DNA from: Desulfurococcales archaeon
GTDB taxonomy: Archaea; Thermoproteota; Thermoprotei_A; Sulfolobales; Desulfurococcaceae
Direction: 5' to 3'
Length of the DNA: 12,321 bases
Assembly: GCA_027064845.1 (NCBI GenBank)
Contig: JAMOPC010000219.1
Span: 1 to 12,321, forward strand
The position numbers were made by a program, and so were the translations under genes. This document shows positions 1-6,335 of this stretch, piece by piece; within the stretch, counting starts at the first letter, position 1; the number at the start of each line of letters is the position of its first letter. Below the pieces are notes generated by a model. The model saw only the letters and a list, made by a program, of their open reading frames with translations. It searched no databases and was not told where the DNA came from.

Positions 1-476
1 ACTAATAATTCGTTCTTCTTATAGTCTTCTCCTTTACGGGAAACATTTGCATACATTGGGACTGCTTTATATATTTCTACAAAGTCGTTGATTCTATGTG
101 TGTCCTCGTACATCACGACAGCATCGGCACCTGCTGGTAGAGGGGCTCCAGTAGTAATCTCTACTGCTTCGTTTTCTCCTACAGAGTATTTTTCAGGTTT
201 GTCTCCTGGCCTTATAATGCCCTTAACTCTTAGTATGGCTGGGTTTAGAGGCGATGATCCTGTTGTATCAATGCTTCTCACAGCATATCCGTCAACAGCT
301 GATCTATCGTAGGCTGGGGCATCGTATAAGGCATATATATCCTCAGCTAATACATGATTAAGAGCACTATATATATCAACGAGCTTCGTTAATAGCTCTA
401 GTCTTGCTTTCTCCAATACTAGTTTGACCGCTTCATCCACACTTATTAGTTTGCCCAAATATTTTGGCTTACTCAT
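1..476 (-). CDS. moeA: Molybdopterin molybdenumtransferase MoeA, N-terminal part (cut by window edge)
   Basis: Reading the minus strand from an ATG at 476 gives 158 codons open to the window edge, about 40% of a usual MoeA of roughly 400 residues. The hallmark motif is present at residues 58-65 (RSAVDGYA, conserved Asp62). It is followed by ITTGAPLPAGADAVVMYED at 107-125 and by RKGEDYKK at 147-154, all typical of the MoeA N-terminal and central domains. The family inserts molybdate or tungstate into adenylylated molybdopterin in the cytoplasm; in hyperthermophilic archaea the metal is often tungsten, for aldehyde oxidoreductases. The start is set by an 8-nt overlap (ATGAGTAA) with the end of the upstream hydrolase gene at 469, so the two are probably co-transcribed and translationally coupled. 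The C-terminal molybdate-binding domain lies outside the window. The family call is near certain; the metal is not visible from sequence. Confidence 0.93.
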   Translation of the reverse strand, partial: MSKPKYLGKLISVDEAVKLVLEKARLELLTKLVDIYSALNHVLAEDIYALYDAPAYDRSAVDGYAVRSIDTTGSSPLNPAILRVKGIIRPGDKPEKYSVGENEAVEITTGAPLPAGADAVVMYEDTHRINDFVEIYKAVPMYANVSRKGEDYKKNELL

Positions 477-1593
477 AGCTATTCATCTCTTTCCCAACAA
501 TTTTGTCTATCAAGGGTTTTTCACCATATACTTCTGCCGCAGTAATTATTTTTATTTTGTATTTCTCAGCATATCTAAACACTTCCGAAACTAGTTTTCT
601 CCACCTAGGATCTCTTAATAAGTGATGATCATAAATAATAAGCTCTGGTTTCGAATCGATAATTACCTTAGCATTATCTATTGCTCTATTGAGATTAATT
701 CTGTTAAACATGTATGGGAAAAGATAGGTTGGAGGACCATCAAGAATTACTATATCTGGGTTCTTATCCGCTATGAATACTGCATAATCTTCTATGATCG
801 GCCCCATAACATCGCTTGTGTAAAACAGTTTGTAGTCCTTAGATTCTATAAATACTGGCGTGATCCAACCAGTTTTATCATATTCTATTCCGTGAAACCA
901 TGGTTTAAGGATCTGTATACTCAATCTTCCGATCTTAAGCTTTCTGCCATCGCCCCAATAGATCCTTGTATTATCTGGTAATACTATGTTTTCCTTTATC
1001 CACATATCGTTCCTCCATTTTGACACAAGTCTATTAAACCACTTCTTGCCCTTTAGGAGTAATTCTCTTCTCCTATTAGCGTAGTCTCCATAATTTCTTT
1101 TATGAATATATACAAGATCCTTCACAGGGTCTGGAAATTTCTTCTGCCTTGGCTTAACTAAAAATTCATCTAGTTTTAACCCGTACTGCTCTAATAATAT
1201 AGTTAAGAAGAGTCTTGCTCTGTCCCATTGGCTATTATTAATATATTTATTAGGATTTTTCATGTAAAGGGCTTTGCCAGCATATATATTGTTTCCTTTC
1301 AAACCTGGATCGTTTGGTAGGATGTGGTGATCGTAGTGATAATGAGTTATGATAATTATCTTCGACTTAGAAGCGTATTCCATGATTTTGTCAACTGCTT
1401 TCTGTCTTAATAATCTCTTCGTATCAGGATCCAGAGGATAACTTGGCTGCATAGCTGCAGCTCCAGGATCAATCAATAATAGTCCATCCCCAGTATCTAT
1501 CGCCACAGAGGATGATTTAGCTCCCATGCTATCAAACCATATGATGTAAATACCTCTTTCTATTAATTCTCCGTAAATACTATTGTTCAACAA
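469..1593 (-). CDS. UPF0282-type metallo-beta-lactamase-fold hydrolase, paralogue 1
   Basis: This 374-residue protein has a metallo-beta-lactamase fold of the archaeal UPF0282 type. The dinuclear-metal motif THYHYDHH is at 83-90 (His84, His86, Asp88, His89). Further candidate ligands are His234 (PWFHG), Asp261 (YTSDVMG) and the His pair at 323-324 (IYDHHLL). The family-typical stretches LDGPPTY (285-290) and TAAEVYGEKPL (351-361) are present. Compared with its neighbour at 1711-2745 it has an extra basic segment, roughly residues 105-220, between the first His cluster and the core. The substrate is unknown; members are soluble and predicted to be Zn- or Fe-dependent hydrolases. No ATG lies in frame, so the start is taken as TTG at 1593; a TTG at 1590 is equally possible. 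It overlaps moeA by 8 nt. The fold is certain; biochemistry is open. Confidence 0.85.
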   Translation of the reverse strand: MLNNSIYGELIERGIYIIWFDSMGAKSSSVAIDTGDGLLLIDPGAAAMQPSYPLDPDTKRLLRQKAVDKIMEYASKSKIIIITHYHYDHHILPNDPGLKGNNIYAGKALYMKNPNKYINNSQWDRARLFLTILLEQYGLKLDEFLVKPRQKKFPDPVKDLVYIHKRNYGDYANRRRELLLKGKKWFNRLVSKWRNDMWIKENIVLPDNTRIYWGDGRKLKIGRLSIQILKPWFHGIEYDKTGWITPVFIESKDYKLFYTSDVMGPIIEDYAVFIADKNPDIVILDGPPTYLFPYMFNRINLNRAIDNAKVIIDSKPELIIYDHHLLRDPRWRKLVSEVFRYAEKYKIKIITAAEVYGEKPLIDKIVGKEMNSYE

Positions 1594-1679
1594 CCCGCAT
1601 ATACCCTAAACCCAGTTTTTAGAATATGATTTATTTTCCTCGGTAAAAACCAAGGCATTTCTGGTGTTTCTTTTTCCAT
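1587..1679 (-). CDS. Possible 30-residue small protein between the two UPF0282 genes
   Basis: An ATG at 1679 on the minus strand opens 30 codons ending with TGA at 1587-1589. The peptide begins MEKETPEMPWFLPRKINH and ends GFRVYAGC; it is basic and rich in aromatic residues. Its last codons overlap the TTG start of the downstream hydrolase gene, the kind of head-to-tail overlap seen in coupled genes. The upstream AAGG is only a weak ribosome binding site. I recognise no family. It could be a real small protein, a leader peptide, or a chance open frame in AT-rich DNA. Confidence 0.28.
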   Translation of the reverse strand: MEKETPEMPWFLPRKINHILKTGFRVYAGC

Positions 1680-1685
1680 AGAGCC

Positions 1686-1709
1686 TTATATGAAATTATA
1701 TTATATGAA
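1686..1709. repeat. Two 9-bp direct repeats upstream of the small ORF
   Basis: TTATATGAA occurs at 1686-1694 and again at 1701-1709. On the minus strand this gives two copies of TTCATATAA just after the stop of the second hydrolase gene at 1711. The block is very AT-rich and could hold a TATA element for the small ORF or paralogue 1, or be a termination region for the gene at 1711-2745. It is short and could be chance. Confidence 0.35.
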
Positions 1710-1710
1710 G

Positions 1711-2745
1711 CTATGCATTAGCTATGACTCTACTTAGAATATTATGGAACTTTTCTTCGTCAATTAGCTCATTTACTAACTTAACTTGTCTAATTAGCTT
1801 ACAATATATTGGTTTAAACTTGTTAATGTTCTCCATATAATGATTCTTGAACCAGTAATTCTCTATTGGTAATAGTGTGTAAAGTGTCCTTCTCCAAGAT
1901 TCGAGTAATAGGGGTTTATTTCCCATATATTCCGCTGCTGTCATGACATTTCCATATATGTTTCTAATGCTTTGTATCCAGTAATATCCTTTATCACACC
2001 TGTTGATATGATGATCAATTATAACTATGTCTGTATATTTCAGCATTGATTCTAGAATATGCCTAGCTTTATCTAATAAGATTTTGACTAAATTATTATC
2101 ATGTATATAACGATATATTGGAGGACCATCCGATATTATGATCTTGGGTTTTAATTCTCTAACAACATCTATTATCCTGTCTACTAGAAGACCCGTATCA
2201 CTCAAGTGCATAAATGGTTTATTTGTCTCAACATAGACTATGTACACGGACGACAGACTATATCCATGAGGATAAGGACCATATATCCTAAGAGGACCTA
2301 TATATAATCTGGTCCGATTGATCGTTATAAGGTTTTCACGATACAGTTCATGTATCTTCGTTAGTCTTATCCTCTCCTTCATATTGAGAAGCTTGTATGG
2401 AGGAGCTATGATTGTTTTCTTCGAAATATGGTTAAGTGCATAGAGGTCTAGTTGGAACGGATTAGCATTATATAGAGGTACATGATCGCCATGCATGTGT
2501 GTAAATACAATATACTTTGCTTTAGCCCAAAGACTAATAATTTTCCTGCGAATAAGGTCTCCAGCAACAGCTTGTACTGGATGAGGATGTAACTTCCACC
2601 TAGTAAAACCTAGTGCAACTCCTGGATCAATTAATATGCCTTCACCATCAACCTCAACATAACACGATAAACCACGCACACCAAGGCTCTCAGTACCAAG
2701 GATCCTTAAATCCCACATCATAGGTCCCGCAAGTCCCCAAAACAC
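1711..2745 (-). CDS. UPF0282-type metallo-beta-lactamase-fold hydrolase, paralogue 2
   Basis: A second UPF0282-type metallo-beta-lactamase-fold protein of up to 344 residues. The metal-binding motif THMHGDHV is at 82-89 (His83, His85, Asp87, His88). Further ligands are probably His160 (GPYPHGYS), Asp183 (LSDTG) and His245/His246 (IIDHHINR). SDGPPIY (205-211) and TAAEYMGNKPLL (269-280) match the paralogue at 469-1593. The N-terminus ILGTESLGVRGL (15-26) fits the family closely. The frame opens with GTG at 2745, but the family pattern suggests the start is one of two adjacent ATGs at 2721 or 2718, giving a 336- or 335-residue protein. A TATA-like element at 2761-2777 fits a short or absent leader. 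The substrate is unknown. The residues after about 285 (LYTLLPIENYW onward) form a tail lacking in the paralogue. Confidence 0.85.
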   Translation of the reverse strand: MFWGLAGPMMWDLRILGTESLGVRGLSCYVEVDGEGILIDPGVALGFTRWKLHPHPVQAVAGDLIRRKIISLWAKAKYIVFTHMHGDHVPLYNANPFQLDLYALNHISKKTIIAPPYKLLNMKERIRLTKIHELYRENLITINRTRLYIGPLRIYGPYPHGYSLSSVYIVYVETNKPFMHLSDTGLLVDRIIDVVRELKPKIIISDGPPIYRYIHDNNLVKILLDKARHILESMLKYTDIVIIDHHINRCDKGYYWIQSIRNIYGNVMTAAEYMGNKPLLLESWRRTLYTLLPIENYWFKNHYMENINKFKPIYCKLIRQVKLVNELIDEEKFHNILSRVIANA

Positions 2746-2760
2746 TAATGGTTTTAGACA

Positions 2761-2777
2761 AAATTATAAAATATTTT
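2761..2777 (-). promoter_or_regulatory. TATA-like element for the UPF0282 gene at 1711-2745
   Basis: On the minus strand this reads AAAATATTTTATAATTT. Archaeal transcription starts about 25 nt downstream of the TATA centre, here near 2740, at or just before the candidate start codons (GTG 2745, ATG 2721). A short-leader or leaderless transcript is implied. AT-rich background lowers the certainty. Confidence 0.4.
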
Positions 2778-2820
2778 ATCGATACAAGGTAATACTGAAT
2801 TTTGTTATAGTCATAAAAAT

Positions 2821-2844
2821 CACAATAAATTTCCAAACATTGTG
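2821..2844. promoter_or_regulatory. Dyad CACAAT-N12-ATTGTG in the divergent promoter region
   Basis: A perfect 6-bp inverted repeat (2821-2826 and 2839-2844) with a 12-nt spacer lies between the divergent hydrolase and dehydrogenase genes. Symmetry of this kind fits an operator for a dimeric regulator acting on either gene. The 179-bp region 2746-2924 has no credible gene on either strand. A second small symmetry, GAGG-TAAT-CCTC, is at 2868-2879. Function is inferred from symmetry and position only. Confidence 0.3.
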
Positions 2845-2912
2845 TTCAGCCTTCCTCGTACTACCTAGAGGTAATCCTCAATAAGGGTATTGACACATAT
2901 CTAATTTCTATA

Positions 2913-2917
2913 GGTGA
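2913..2917 (+). promoter_or_regulatory. Ribosome binding site that fixes a TTG start
   Basis: GGTGA, complementary to the 3' end of archaeal 16S rRNA, sits 7 nt before TTG at 2925. It supports TTG as the start of the dehydrogenase, since no in-frame ATG is nearby. Confidence 0.75.
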
Positions 2918-2924
2918 TGCTGAC

Positions 2925-3926
2925 TTGGCCAAAATAGCGTTTTTCGAATTGGAAGGATGGGAAAAGGAAATTATAGAGAAGAATCTTCAAGGACATGAAC
3001 TTATACTCCTTAACGAAAAATTGTCTGACACAATAATTGATAAGGTAAAAGATGCTGAGATAATAAGTGTATTTATTTACTCACGTATAACGAGCGACAT
3101 ATTGGAAAAACTACCTAGTCTTAAGGCTATTGTAACCCGCTCTACAGGATACGATCATATTGACATAGAAGCTTGTCGTAAAAAAGGTATCCATGTTTAC
3201 AATATTCCTGATTACGGTTCAAATACTGTAGCAGAGTTTACATTCCTACTTATATTGGCATTGTACAGAAGATTTAGAGAAATATTATCCAGTGAGTGGA
3301 TAGACGCCATTAGGACTCGCGGATATGAGTTGCAAGGGAAGACTATAGGAGTCATAGGTACTGGTAGAATCGGGAGCCGTGTAGTGAAGCTAGCTCACGC
3401 GTTTGGAATGAAAATTCTAGCATACGATCTATATCCCAGGAAAGAACTTATTGAAAAATATAATGTAAAATACGTAGATCTCGAGACCTTGCTTAGAGAA
3501 TCCGATATTATAACATTACATTTACCACTAACAAAAGAAACTTATCATTTAATTAATAGACAAAATATTAAACTTGTAAAAAAAGGAGCTATTCTAGTAA
3601 ATACAGCAAGAGGAGCACTAGTAGAGACTGAGGCAATAATAGAAGCACTAGATAAAGGAATACTTGGAGGAGTAGCTCTCGATGTATTTGAGGGAGAACA
3701 CGTACTAAAAGAAGAAATAGACATCGTCTACGGGAAAAAACAATATAGTATAGAAGAATTAAAGAAAGGCCTAGAAGCACACATACTAATGAAATACCCT
3801 AACGTCATTATAACACCACACATAGCATACAACACATGGGAAGCAGTACATAGAATCCTAGATCAAACAATAGAAACAATAAAACAAATCCTAAAGGGAC
3901 AACAACCAAAGAATAAGGTAGTTTAA
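2925..3926 (+). CDS. D-2-hydroxyacid dehydrogenase (D-lactate dehydrogenase-like)
   Basis: A 333-residue NAD-dependent D-isomer-specific 2-hydroxyacid dehydrogenase, reducing a 2-oxoacid to a D-2-hydroxyacid in the cytoplasm. The catalytic domain begins at the N-terminus, with TRSTGYDHIDI at 71-81. The Rossmann glycine motif GTGRIG is at 145-150, and Asp168 in YDLYP probably selects NAD over NADP. The catalytic triad is Arg229 (NTARG), Glu258 (DVFEGE) and His299 (ITPHIAYNT). The long loop before the His, and the sequence HILMKYPNVIITPHIAYNT, resemble D-lactate dehydrogenases more than phosphoglycerate dehydrogenase, and there is no C-terminal ACT domain. Glyoxylate or hydroxypyruvate reductase activity is possible. 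The TTG start is fixed by GGTGA at 2913-2917. It appears to be monocistronic, flanked by a divergent promoter and a structured intergenic region. The family is certain; the substrate is inferred. Confidence 0.88.
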   Translation: MAKIAFFELEGWEKEIIEKNLQGHELILLNEKLSDTIIDKVKDAEIISVFIYSRITSDILEKLPSLKAIVTRSTGYDHIDIEACRKKGIHVYNIPDYGSNTVAEFTFLLILALYRRFREILSSEWIDAIRTRGYELQGKTIGVIGTGRIGSRVVKLAHAFGMKILAYDLYPRKELIEKYNVKYVDLETLLRESDIITLHLPLTKETYHLINRQNIKLVKKGAILVNTARGALVETEAIIEALDKGILGGVALDVFEGEHVLKEEIDIVYGKKQYSIEELKKGLEAHILMKYPNVIITPHIAYNTWEAVHRILDQTIETIKQILKGQQPKNKVV

Positions 3927-3929
3927 AGA

Positions 3930-3953
3930 GAAATAATGATAGAAATAATGATA
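3930..3953 (+). repeat. 12-bp perfect tandem repeat just after the dehydrogenase
   Basis: GAAATAATGATA occurs at 3930-3941 and is repeated exactly at 3942-3953, starting a few bases after the dehydrogenase stop codon. The second copy runs into the left arm of the inverted repeat at 3948-4014. It could be slippage in AT-rich DNA or part of a structured termination region. Confidence 0.7.
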
Positions 3954-4014
3954 TAGTAATTTTTGCTATAAACAATTATAAATAATCTTTTGCTTATCTA
4001 AATTACTATATCAT
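3948..4014. repeat. 15-bp perfect inverted repeat with 37-nt loop
   Basis: ATGATATAGTAATTT at 3948-3962 is the exact reverse complement of 3(15 bases) at 4000-4014. The 37-nt spacer is AT-rich and contains TTTTGCTATA- and TTTTGCTTAT-like stretches. As RNA it would form a long stem at the 3' end of the dehydrogenase transcript; as DNA it could be an operator or the ends of a small element. There is no target-site duplication or coding content to support mobility. The symmetry is seen directly; the role is unknown. Confidence 0.65.
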
Positions 4015-4037
4015 AAAACAATAGACAATATAATGAT

Positions 4038-4070
4038 TTAATCCTAGGGTTATAAGTGAATTAGGATTAA
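4038..4070. repeat. 9-bp inverted repeat upstream of elp3
   Basis: TTAATCCTA at 4038-4046 pairs perfectly with TAGGATTAA at 4062-4070 around a 15-nt loop. It lies 68 nt before the elp3 start and just upstream of the likely TATA element, where an operator would be expected. A stem-loop in a transcript end is the alternative. The rest of 3927-4138 holds no credible gene. Confidence 0.45.
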
Positions 4071-4083
4071 TAAGGTTGTAGAA

Positions 4084-4094
4084 TTTATTTTATG
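4084..4094 (+). promoter_or_regulatory. TATA-like element for elp3
   Basis: TTTATTTTATG is about 50 nt before the GTG start of elp3. It would place transcription start near 4113, leaving a leader of roughly 25 nt that includes GGGG at 4127-4130. This is a weak match in AT-rich DNA. Confidence 0.3.
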
Positions 4095-4138
4095 AATAGA
4101 ATAGGGGATGATAAACTGTTTTATTTGGGGAATATCTA

Positions 4139-5581
4139 GTGACAACTACTATTAAAATGAAGAAAATTAGAAAACCTTCGAGGATGCTTAGTGGAGTTAG
4201 TGTTGTAGCTGTGATGACGCATCCTCTTCCATGTCCTTTTAATTGTTATTATTGTCCTGGCGGTCCTGGATATAATGCTCCCAAAAGCTATTTCGGAAAC
4301 GAACCTGCATTAAGAAGAGCTAGGAGAAACCAGTTTCATCCATATAAACAAGTATGGAACAGACTCATGCAGTATGAGTACCTTGGACAATTTCCTAGTA
4401 AGGTAGAAGTAATCGTTATGGGGGGAACATTTCTAAAAGCACCACAGAGGTATAAGGAATGGTTTATATCAATGATCTTTGAGGGACTTAATAGGTACCC
4501 GGATCCGGAGCCTCCAAGGAAATGGGAACTAGAAACAGCACAATTAAGAAACGAGACGGCTAGACACAGATGCGTAGGATTAACGATCGAGACTAGACCC
4601 GATGTAGGTTATGAAAAAGAAGCTGATGAAATGCTAAGATATGGGGCGACCCGTGTAGAGCTTGGTGTTCAATCAGTATATGATGATGTACTCATAAGGG
4701 TTAACAGAGGTCATGGTGTTAAAGAAACCATTAGGTCAACAAGAATATTAAAGGATGCTGGATTCAAGATAGTTTATCACATCATGCTTGGATTACCTGG
4801 GAGCGATCCCGATAGAGATATTGAAATGATGAAAGAAATATTCGAGAACCCAGATTATAGACCAGATATGCTTAAGATCTATCCAACGGAAGTTGTGGAA
4901 GGAACTGTGCTCTATGAATGGTGGAAAAAGGGACTGTATAAACCATATGATGACGAGACAGCTATTGAAGTGATCTCCGAGATGTATAGGTATATACCTA
5001 AATATGTTAGAGTTATGAGGATAAGAAGAGATATACCTGCACCAGAAGTAGTTGCTGGAACAAAGAAATCTAATCTCAGAGAATATGTTGAGAAGAGGTG
5101 TTTGGAGAAAGGAATAAGGATCAGAGAAATAAGGTTTAGAGAAGTAGGACTCCAAGCATGGAAATATGGCAAAACACCTGATCCCAAATACATAGAGATC
5201 ACTAGGACAACATATGAAGCAAGTATGGGTATAGAAGAATTTCTTGCAGTAGAAGATGTTAAGAACGATATAATTATCGGCTTTATCAGAATGAGGATTC
5301 CCAGTGAAAAAGCACATAGGTCGGAAGTAGATGAAAAAACAGCTATTATTAGAGAGCTCCATGTATATGGTCCGGAACTACCGGTTGGACTTAGGGGTGA
5401 GTCTTGGCAACACAAGGGCTGGGGCTATAAATTATTGAAAGAAGCAGAGAGAATAGCTGTTGAAGAATATGATGTTAGAAAAATGCTTGTACTATCTGGA
5501 ATAGGTGTTAGAGAGTACTATAGAAAATATGGCTATTATAGACCTCCAAATAGTCCCTATATGCATAAGATGCTAAAATAA
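4139..5581 (+). CDS. elp3: Elp3, tRNA uridine(34) carboxymethyl-forming radical SAM/acetyltransferase enzyme (short form)
   Basis: Elp3 uses acetyl-CoA and S-adenosylmethionine to start cm5U formation on the wobble uridine of tRNA. In this 480-residue protein the radical-SAM domain begins almost at once: the Fe-S cluster cysteines are Cys32, Cys36 and Cys39 (PCPFNCYYCPGGP). IVMGGTF (92-98), CVGLTIETRPD (145-155) and LGVQSVYDD (175-183) follow. RIRRDIPAPEVVAGT (294-308) and NLR (312-314) mark the domain junction. The C-terminal acetyltransferase domain has an acetyl-CoA loop WQHKGWGYKLL (423-433) and ends YYRKYGYYR (460-468). Two oddities: the leader of about 75 residues found in methanogen Elp3 is missing, with a stop (TAA, 4112-4114) in frame upstream; and the linker reads IRIREIRFREVG where many homologues have a Cys-rich version. 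GTG at 4139 is the only good start. It converges on the Trm9-like gene. Confidence 0.92.
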   Translation: MTTTIKMKKIRKPSRMLSGVSVVAVMTHPLPCPFNCYYCPGGPGYNAPKSYFGNEPALRRARRNQFHPYKQVWNRLMQYEYLGQFPSKVEVIVMGGTFLKAPQRYKEWFISMIFEGLNRYPDPEPPRKWELETAQLRNETARHRCVGLTIETRPDVGYEKEADEMLRYGATRVELGVQSVYDDVLIRVNRGHGVKETIRSTRILKDAGFKIVYHIMLGLPGSDPDRDIEMMKEIFENPDYRPDMLKIYPTEVVEGTVLYEWWKKGLYKPYDDETAIEVISEMYRYIPKYVRVMRIRRDIPAPEVVAGTKKSNLREYVEKRCLEKGIRIREIRFREVGLQAWKYGKTPDPKYIEITRTTYEASMGIEEFLAVEDVKNDIIIGFIRMRIPSEKAHRSEVDEKTAIIRELHVYGPELPVGLRGESWQHKGWGYKLLKEAERIAVEEYDVRKMLVLSGIGVREYYRKYGYYRPPNSPYMHKMLK

Positions 5582-5601
5582 ATATTTTAAAATAAAATCT
5601 C
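5582..5601. terminator. AT-rich convergent intergenic segment, possible bidirectional terminator
   Basis: The 55-nt gap between the facing stops of elp3 and the methyltransferase starts with a run of A and T holding the palindrome ATTTTAAAAT. It gives T-rich stretches on both strands, as crenarchaeal termination uses. No strong hairpin is present. This is an inference from composition and position. Confidence 0.35.
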
Positions 5602-5636
5602 GTATTCAGCTAATAATGTCACAGGAAAACTATTGT

Positions 5637-6269
5637 TTAAGAAGATCTCTTTATAGCAACAAGAATTAGATTTCTAGTGATATTTGGTGAAGAAGGATTC
5701 TGGATCAAATAATCGTATTCCAGGACAGAAAAACCAGCAACTGAAATCTCTTCTACAAGTTCATTTAGATCATATATATGGTAATACCTCTCACCCCATT
5801 TATCTTTAATAATAATATCGCCTCTACCTACTTCTTTAACTAAGTATTTCTTTCTCAAAACACTAAGTTCCGGTAGCCAAACAGTTATTATTAATATTCC
5901 CTTATCTTTGAGTATCCTCCATATGTTTCTCAATAAGTATGCTCTACATTCCTTCCCAGGTATATTATGGAGAAATGCTTGCAAATACACAGTATCAAAA
6001 TAATTATTATTAAAGGGAAGCGTCAACGCATCAGCTAATATCTTTACTAAGTTTTTATCATTTTCTATTTCTTCTAGCACTTCTTTAACCATATCTAATA
6101 ATACGAGTTGCGTAATGTTTCTCCTATTGAAAAAATAATATCTTGTTGTAGACGCATAACCGCAGCCCATATCAAGCACTTTTCCTCTAAGGTATTTGTC
6201 TATAAGATAATGTATCCACGGAGTTCTTCTATAGTATTTTCCTCGCTTCGTAAACCACTCTAAATTCAT
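5637..6269 (-). CDS. Trm9-like SAM-dependent methyltransferase (candidate tRNA cm5U34 methyltransferase)
   Basis: A 210-residue class I methyltransferase. The SAM-binding motif VLDMGCGYAS is at 31-40, the acidic residue of motif II at Asp59 (LLDM), and ADALTLPF at 79-86 is motif III; FDTVYLQAFLHNI (91-103) follows. The tail is diagnostic: ITVWLPE (128-134), a variable segment, then RYYHIYDLNELVEEISVAGF (161-180). That is the layout of Trm9/ALKBH8, where a WA motif is followed by YYHLY and an EL helix; the N-terminal RRTPWI also matches the family's Tyr-Lys-Pro-Trp region. Trm9 methylates cm5U34 to mcm5U34, the step after Elp3, whose gene faces this one across 55 nt. ATG 6269 has no ribosome binding site. 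The frame stays open to 6335, and an ATA at 6329 has a perfect GGTGA 6 nt before it, so the true protein may be 230 residues. The fold is certain; the tRNA role is inferred. Confidence 0.78.
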   Translation of the reverse strand: MNLEWFTKRGKYYRRTPWIHYLIDKYLRGKVLDMGCGYASTTRYYFFNRRNITQLVLLDMVKEVLEEIENDKNLVKILADALTLPFNNNYFDTVYLQAFLHNIPGKECRAYLLRNIWRILKDKGILIITVWLPELSVLRKKYLVKEVGRGDIIIKDKWGERYYHIYDLNELVEEISVAGFSVLEYDYLIQNPSSPNITRNLILVAIKRSS

Positions 6270-6335
6270 TCTGAAAAGTTTACCATACTTTGTCCAACAA
6301 TACTCATCATTAACAATACTAGCTTCTATGTGGGC
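6270..6335 (-). other. In-frame open extension upstream of the methyltransferase, without a canonical start
   Basis: Twenty-two sense codons precede ATG 6269 in the same frame, back to a TGA at 6336-6338. They encode AHIEASIVNDEYCWTKYGKL followed by FR, protein-like and aromatic-rich, as if part of the enzyme's N-terminus. No ATG, GTG or TTG occurs in frame. ATA at 6327-6329 overlaps the nikR stop codon as ATAG and is preceded at 6 nt by GGTGA (6336-6340). Confidence 0.4.

Noticed and set aside
88..312. Plus-strand open frame of 74 codons
   Set aside because: It is antisense to moeA, whose DGYA and TGAPLPAGADAV motifs fix the real frame.
622..981. Plus-strand open frame of 119 codons
   Set aside because: It lies wholly inside the UPF0282 gene at 469-1593, whose metal-binding motifs are clear; the antisense translation has no recognisable domain.
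3589..3780. Minus-strand open frame of 63 codons, Leu-rich and membrane-like
   Set aside because: It is antisense to the dehydrogenase catalytic region; the Leu-rich look comes from reading AT-rich Glu/Lys codons backwards.
4793..5415. Two minus-strand open frames of 189 and 167 codons antisense to elp3
   Set aside because: Both overlap the strongly conserved part of Elp3 and translate to Phe/Tyr/Ser/Ile-rich sequence typical of antisense shadows in AT-rich DNA.
6270..6325. A small ORF starting at paired ATGs (MMSIVGQS...) between nikR and the methyltransferase
   Set aside because: It is only 14 codons, runs out of frame into the methyltransferase start and ends at once; the in-frame extension of the methyltransferase explains the sequence better.
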